This document shows, one piece after another, positions 59,711 to 63,872 of a stretch of DNA of 63,872 nt. A program made the position numbers and the translations under genes. Each line of letters begins with the position of its first letter. Position 1 is the first letter of the stretch. Origin of the DNA: an uncultured Clostridia bacterium (GTDB lineage Bacteria; Bacillota; Clostridia; TANB77; CAG-508); the NCBI GenBank assembly GCA_934168305.1, contig CAKPNF010000010.1, positions 1 to 63,872 on the forward strand. The letters run 5' to 3'. Under the pieces are notes generated by a model. It did no database searches. It saw only the letters and a program-made list of their open reading frames with translations, and was not told the DNA's origin.

Positions 59711-62320
59711 ATGTTAAAACTTAAAAATATAAAAAAAACATACATAAGTGGAGACGAAAAAGTAGAAGCATTAAAAGGTATAAATATTGAATTTAGAGAA
59801 TCAGAATTTGTATCAATTTTAGGACAAAGTGGGTGCGGAAAAACAACTCTTTTAAATATAATAGGTGGGTTAGATAGATATACATCAGGAGATTTAATTA
59901 TAAACGAAAAATCAACAAAAGATTTTAAAGATAGAGATTGGGACGCATATAGAAATTATTCTGTTGGATTTGTATTTCAAAGTTATAATTTAATTGGACA
60001 TCAAACTATACTTTCAAATGTCGAACTTGCATTAACAATATCAGGGGTATCAAGAAAAGAAAGAAAACAAAGAGCTATAAAAGCTTTAGAAGATGTTGGA
60101 TTGAAAGAACAAATACACAAAAAACCAAATCAATTATCTGGTGGTCAAATGCAAAGAGTTGCAATAGCTAGAGCATTAGTAAATAATCCGGATATAATTT
60201 TGGCAGATGAACCAACTGGAGCATTAGACACAAAAACAAGTGTACAAATAATGGAGATATTAAAAGAAATATCAAAAGAAAAACTTATTATTATGGTTAC
60301 ACATAATCCAGAACTAGCTGAAAAATATTCTAGTAGAATTATAAAAATATTAGACGGAAAAATAACTGACGATACGAATCCAATAAAAGGTGAGGAAAAT
60401 AAAAAAACAAAGAAAGATGATGGTAAAAAAAGAGCTACATCAATGAAATTTTTTACAGCATTAAGATTAAGTTTGAATAACTTAATGACGAAAAAAGGGA
60501 GAACAATTTTAACATCTTTTGCTGGAAGTATCGGAATAATAGGAATTGCATTAATTCTTGCTATATCAACGGGTGTGCAAAACTATATTAATAAAGTAGA
60601 AGAAGATACACTTTCTTCATATCCTATAACAATAGAAGAATCTACAATAGATATTTCTAGTATGATGGAATCAATGGTTGGAACATCAGAGAAAAATGAT
60701 GAAAATAAAGAAGAAAGAAAAGCTTATTCAAAAGATGTTATGAATGAGATGATAACAACACTTTCTAATAAAAAAGAAAATAATAATTTAACAGAACTAA
60801 AAAAATATATAGATGAAGGAAATAATGAGATAGTAAACAATAGTAATAGCATAAGTTACGGATATGATTTAAATATCAATCTATATAAAGAAAACACAGA
60901 TGATGGGATTGTTAGAGTCAATCCAAGTACAGTAATGGATGCTTTTGGAATGGGAGAAATGATGGAAGCACAAAGTAATTCTTCAGTTGCATCTATGTTT
61001 GGAAGTTCAATGATGACAAATACTGATATTTTTATAGAGATGTTAGATAATCAAGAATTATTACAATCTCAATATGATTTAGTAGAAGGCAGTTTGCCAA
61101 AAGAATACAATGAAGTTGTATTAATACTAAGAGAAGATGGAAAAATAGATGATTACACATTATATTCACTTGGATTAAAAAATCAAAAGGAATTAAAAGA
61201 TAAGTGGAAGTCTGTTGAAAACGGAGAGAAAATTGAAGAAGAAGCAGAACAAACATCTTATAGTTATGATAATTTATTAAATTTAAAATTCAAGTTATTA
61301 TTAAATTCAGATTATTATGAAAAGCAAAATGGATTGTGGATTAATCAAGAAGAAAATGAAAATTATATGAAACAAAAAATACAGGATGCAGAAAATATAA
61401 AGATAGTTGGTATAATAAAACAAAATGAACAAAGTGTTGCTTCAAGTTCAGTATCAAGTGGTATAGGATATACAAAAGAATTAAAAGAATATGTTATTAA
61501 TAAATCAAATGATGCTGAAATTGTTAAAGAACAAAAAGCTAATAAAGAAATAAATGTATTTTCTGGATTAAATTTTCCGACAGACAATGAAAAATATACA
61601 ATGGAAAATTTAACAACTGAACAGAAAATTGCAATGAGTAAATTAAGCAGTGAAGAAATAGCAAAAATGATGGAAGCATATACATCTAATAAAGATGCAA
61701 GTTACGAAAAAAATTTAAAAACTTTGGGTGCAATTGATATTGATACTCCAACATCTATTAGTATTTATCCAAAAGATTTTGAGGCTAAAGATAAGATTGC
61801 AGAAGCCATTGAAGAATATAATAAAAAACAAAAAGATGAAGGAAAAGAAGAAAATACCATAAATTATACAGATATAGTGGGTACAATGATGAAGTCTGTA
61901 AGTCAAATAATAGATACAATAAGTTATGTATTAATTGCATTTGTTGCAATATCTTTAATAGTATCATCTATAATGATTGGTATTATAACGTATATTTCTG
62001 TATTGGAAAGAACAAAAGAAATTGGAATATTAAGAGCCATAGGGGCATCTAAAAAGGATATTTCGAGAGTATTTAACGCAGAAACTTTAATAGTTGGATT
62101 GATATCAGGTCTTATTGGAATAGGAATAACAGTATTGTTAACATTCCCAATAAATGGTTTAATTTATGCTGTAACAGGTGTAAAAGTGGTTACAACAGTT
62201 CCATTTATAGCAGGAGTAATATTAGTTCTTATAAGCATGTTTTTAACAATTATTGCAGGATTAATTCCAGCAAAAATTGCAAGTAAAAAAGATCCAGTAA
62301 TTGCTCTTAGAACTGAATAA
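59711..62320 (+). CDS. MacB-like ABC transporter, ATPase fused to FtsX-type permease
   Basis: This 869-residue single-chain transporter has an ATPase (1-225) with Walker A GQSGCGKTT, signature LSGGQMQR, Walker B IILADEPTGALD and VTHNPEL. A linker and first membrane helix (about 268-292) follow, then a very large outside domain (about 295-735) and three helices with the FtsX motif (VLERTKEIGILRAIGASKKD; near 760). The family exports peptides or acts in mechanotransmission and bacitracin-type resistance. GAAAGGGG precedes the ATG. No two-component genes are adjacent. Confidence 0.9.
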   Translation: MLKLKNIKKTYISGDEKVEALKGINIEFRESEFVSILGQSGCGKTTLLNIIGGLDRYTSGDLIINEKSTKDFKDRDWDAYRNYSVGFVFQSYNLIGHQTILSNVELALTISGVSRKERKQRAIKALEDVGLKEQIHKKPNQLSGGQMQRVAIARALVNNPDIILADEPTGALDTKTSVQIMEILKEISKEKLIIMVTHNPELAEKYSSRIIKILDGKITDDTNPIKGEENKKTKKDDGKKRATSMKFFTALRLSLNNLMTKKGRTILTSFAGSIGIIGIALILAISTGVQNYINKVEEDTLSSYPITIEESTIDISSMMESMVGTSEKNDENKEERKAYSKDVMNEMITTLSNKKENNNLTELKKYIDEGNNEIVNNSNSISYGYDLNINLYKENTDDGIVRVNPSTVMDAFGMGEMMEAQSNSSVASMFGSSMMTNTDIFIEMLDNQELLQSQYDLVEGSLPKEYNEVVLILREDGKIDDYTLYSLGLKNQKELKDKWKSVENGEKIEEEAEQTSYSYDNLLNLKFKLLLNSDYYEKQNGLWINQEENENYMKQKIQDAENIKIVGIIKQNEQSVASSSVSSGIGYTKELKEYVINKSNDAEIVKEQKANKEINVFSGLNFPTDNEKYTMENLTTEQKIAMSKLSSEEIAKMMEAYTSNKDASYEKNLKTLGAIDIDTPTSISIYPKDFEAKDKIAEAIEEYNKKQKDEGKEENTINYTDIVGTMMKSVSQIIDTISYVLIAFVAISLIVSSIMIGIITYISVLERTKEIGILRAIGASKKDISRVFNAETLIVGLISGLIGIGITVLLTFPINGLIYAVTGVKVVTTVPFIAGVILVLISMFLTIIAGLIPAKIASKKDPVIALRTE

Positions 62321-62365
62321 ATTTAATATTATATAATAAAAAAATGTTTTTAAAGGATATAAAAA

Positions 62366-63121
62366 ATGAATAAAAAAGGATATATAGGTATTTTTGATTC
62401 TGGCATTGGTGGTGTAACAGTTTTAAAGGAAGTATTAAAGATATTACCTAATGAAAATTATTTATATTATAGTGATTCAATAAATAATCCATATGGAGAT
62501 AAATCTGATAAAGAAATATTTTGTATATGTGATAGAATTGTAAATAATTTTATAGAACAAAAATGCAAAATGATTATTATTGCATGTAATACAGCAAGTG
62601 CAAAAGTATCGGAAAGATTAAGAAAAAAATTCCCTAAAGAATTAATAATTGCAATTGAGCCTGCATATAAGATGGTACATGATTTCGCATATGAAAAACC
62701 AACACTTGTAATGGCAACCAAAGGTACAATTGAAAGCGAAAAATTTCATAAATTATATGAAAAATATGATAATCATAAGACTTATTTGATGGCTTGTAAA
62801 GGATTAGCTGATATAATAGAAGAAGGAAATGAGGAAAAAATACAATTATATTTAAGGAAAAATCTATCAAGATATATTGGAAAAGTAGAGAATGTTGTAT
62901 TAGGATGTACTCATTATCCTTTGATACAAGAACAAATTAAGCAGATACTTGGGGCAAATGTAACATTTTTTAATGGTGCTCCAAATTTAGCAAAACATGC
63001 AAAGGATAAGTTAGAGGAAAATAATTTGATAAATGATACCGAAACCAAGGGGAAGATTGATTTTATTGATTCAAGTAATTTAGAAAGTAAGGCAAAAAGA
63101 TTTTTTAAATATTTGAATTAA
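62366..63121 (+). CDS. murI: Glutamate racemase (copy 2)
   Basis: This 251-residue D-glutamate supplier closely resembles copy 1 at 4930. FDSGIGG, Cys74 (ACNTAS) and Cys181 (GCTHYP) are all present, so both copies look active. Differences concentrate at the ends and around residues 52-95. AAAGGAT precedes the ATG. It lies 45 nt after the ABC transporter and may be co-transcribed with it. Confidence 0.94.
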   Translation: MNKKGYIGIFDSGIGGVTVLKEVLKILPNENYLYYSDSINNPYGDKSDKEIFCICDRIVNNFIEQKCKMIIIACNTASAKVSERLRKKFPKELIIAIEPAYKMVHDFAYEKPTLVMATKGTIESEKFHKLYEKYDNHKTYLMACKGLADIIEEGNEEKIQLYLRKNLSRYIGKVENVVLGCTHYPLIQEQIKQILGANVTFFNGAPNLAKHAKDKLEENNLINDTETKGKIDFIDSSNLESKAKRFFKYLN

Positions 63122-63178
63122 TCATATTTGAAATAATATTCTAATATAATTTAATAAATGAATTTTGGAGGAATTATT

Positions 63179-63565
63179 ATGGAAAATATGCAAATAGGTC
63201 AAAATAGGACATTAATAAATATATTAAAAGGAGTAGGAATTTCATTAATTGCTACAGTAATAATGTTAATAATATTTTCTATTATTTTAACATATACAAA
63301 TATAAATGAAAATGTTATAAATCCAGTAATAATGATAATAACTGCAATAAGCATATTAATAGGAAGTTCTTTAGGTAATGTAAAGATAAAAAAAAATGGA
63401 TTGATAAATGGAGGAATGATAGGTGCTATTTATATTTTAATAATATATTTAATATCTAGTATTTTAAATTGGAGATTTTCTTTGAGTGTTCAATCTTTGA
63501 TAATGATTGTGATAGCTATTGTATTTGGTATATTAGGTGGGATAATAGGGGTAAATAAGAAATAA
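63179..63565 (+). CDS. TIGR04086-family membrane protein
   Basis: This 128-residue protein has four membrane helices (about 13-35, 46-62, 71-92, 100-122). The Gly-rich pattern (LKGVGISLIATVIMLIIFS ... GLINGGMIGAIYIL ... GILGGIIGVNKK) matches the TIGR04086/YrzE-type family of unknown role. TTTGGAGG before the ATG at 63179 sets the start. Confidence 0.8.
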   Translation: MENMQIGQNRTLINILKGVGISLIATVIMLIIFSIILTYTNINENVINPVIMIITAISILIGSSLGNVKIKKNGLINGGMIGAIYILIIYLISSILNWRFSLSVQSLIMIVIAIVFGILGGIIGVNKK

Positions 63566-63872
63566 ATTTACTCCTATTTTGTTTACTGTTTATTGAGGAA
63601 TGATTATGTTGTTGATGCTTTTACTCCACATATGATACTTTAATTTTAATACATGACGTTTGATTGGAATGAAAAATAGAAAATCTTTTACAAGAAAATG
63701 AGTAATGTTCACGGACAAAATTAGTATTATGATATGAATTTATACTTTTCTCAGCTTAATACGTAATCTAAGAGTTTCTATAATAACTTAATGGCACCCT
63801 TTCACTTAGTCCTCGCTACGCTCGACGTGAACATTTTCCATTAAGTTATTTAAGAATTCTAAGATTACTTCA
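63566..63872. other. Gene-free end of the window
   Basis: No coding frame is supported. The stretch holds the large inverted repeat at 63763-63868 and, upstream of it, TGTTCACG (63707-63714), which could pair with CGTGAACA in the repeat's loop. Confidence 0.6.
63763..63868. repeat. Large imperfect inverted repeat with a GC-rich, self-pairing loop
   Basis: Arms 63763-63794 and 63838-63868 pair imperfectly, with a perfect 13-base core (AATAACTTAATGG / CCATTAAGTTATT). The 43-base loop holds TTCAC / GTGAA and GTC / GAC nested stems around CTCGCTACGCTC, GC-rich for this genome. It looks like a mobile or structured repeat element cut off by the window end. Confidence 0.8.

Overview
The window is a low-GC (AT-rich, AGA-arginine, strong AGGAGG ribosome sites) chromosome segment from a Gram-positive, probably spore-forming anaerobe of the class Clostridia, most likely an uncultured gut lineage. 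The supporting markers are SpoIIID, SpoVS, RNase Y with YmdB, SepF with DivIVA, LexA, a type-A RNase P RNA, the RqcH (NFACT) protein, and the absence of any outer-membrane gene. It opens in the last bases of a 23S rRNA gene, followed by 5S rRNA and tRNA-Asn, so it starts at the end of an rRNA operon.

Layout. 0.5-5.7 kb: a DUF3298-type protein, a lipid module (monoglyceride-lipase-like hydrolase, TetR regulator, oleate hydratase) and a first glutamate racemase. 5.9-8.3 kb: SpoIIID, tRNA-Leu, a frameshifted dinD, a small unknown gene and a candidate small RNA. 8.4-10.1 kb: a frameshifted ECF-type sigma factor and its anti-sigma-like membrane partner. 10.3-13.5 kb: a dockerin-bearing glucosaminidase followed by a membrane-anchored cohesin-like protein. 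13.6-20 kb: LexA, a HAD phosphatase, and a frameshifted TetR regulator with two clear operators in front of a heterodimeric ABC exporter. 20-26.8 kb: an acidic-tailed coiled-coil protein, Pth, RNase E/G and RimO, with RqcH facing them across a perfect 39-bp-arm palindrome. 27-28.7 kb: the first prepilin/SUMF1-like variable protein. 28.8-34.5 kb: DUF2207, Der, PlsY, GpsA and a zinc-ribbon protein. 34.5-41.7 kb: small unknowns, RNase P RNA, an RluD-type synthase, TrmB, DUF4116, phosphofructokinase and a FucO-like dehydrogenase. 41.8-45.8 kb: a NatAB-like ABC exporter and the second prepilin/SUMF1-like variable protein. 45.8-52.4 kb: L31, an unknown 580-residue protein, RNase Y, YmdB, SpoVS, dUTPase and CarD. 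52.5-58.5 kb: MutL, a small membrane protein, MiaA, a HlyD-like protein, SepF and DivIVA. 58.6-63.6 kb: a YgjP-like protein with an altered active site, a decayed LysM gene, a MacB-like ABC protein, a second glutamate racemase and a TIGR04086 membrane protein. The last 300 bases hold a large inverted repeat.

The most interesting signals are: (1) two paralogous surface proteins with a pilin-like N-terminus and a SUMF1/C-type-lectin-like C-terminus, whose last 36 residues keep an invariant scaffold but differ at almost every other position and switch abruptly to GC-rich, NNY-biased codons, as expected of variable regions of a diversity-generating retroelement acting in trans (no reverse transcriptase or template repeat was seen in this window); (2) an adjacent dockerin-autolysin and membrane-anchored cohesin-like pair, a possible two-gene cell-wall-hydrolase docking system; (3) a family of long near-perfect palindromes placed at gene ends. 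Four genes carry apparent frameshifts (dinD, sigma factor, TetR, LysM protein). Some may be assembly errors, so they are flagged individually.
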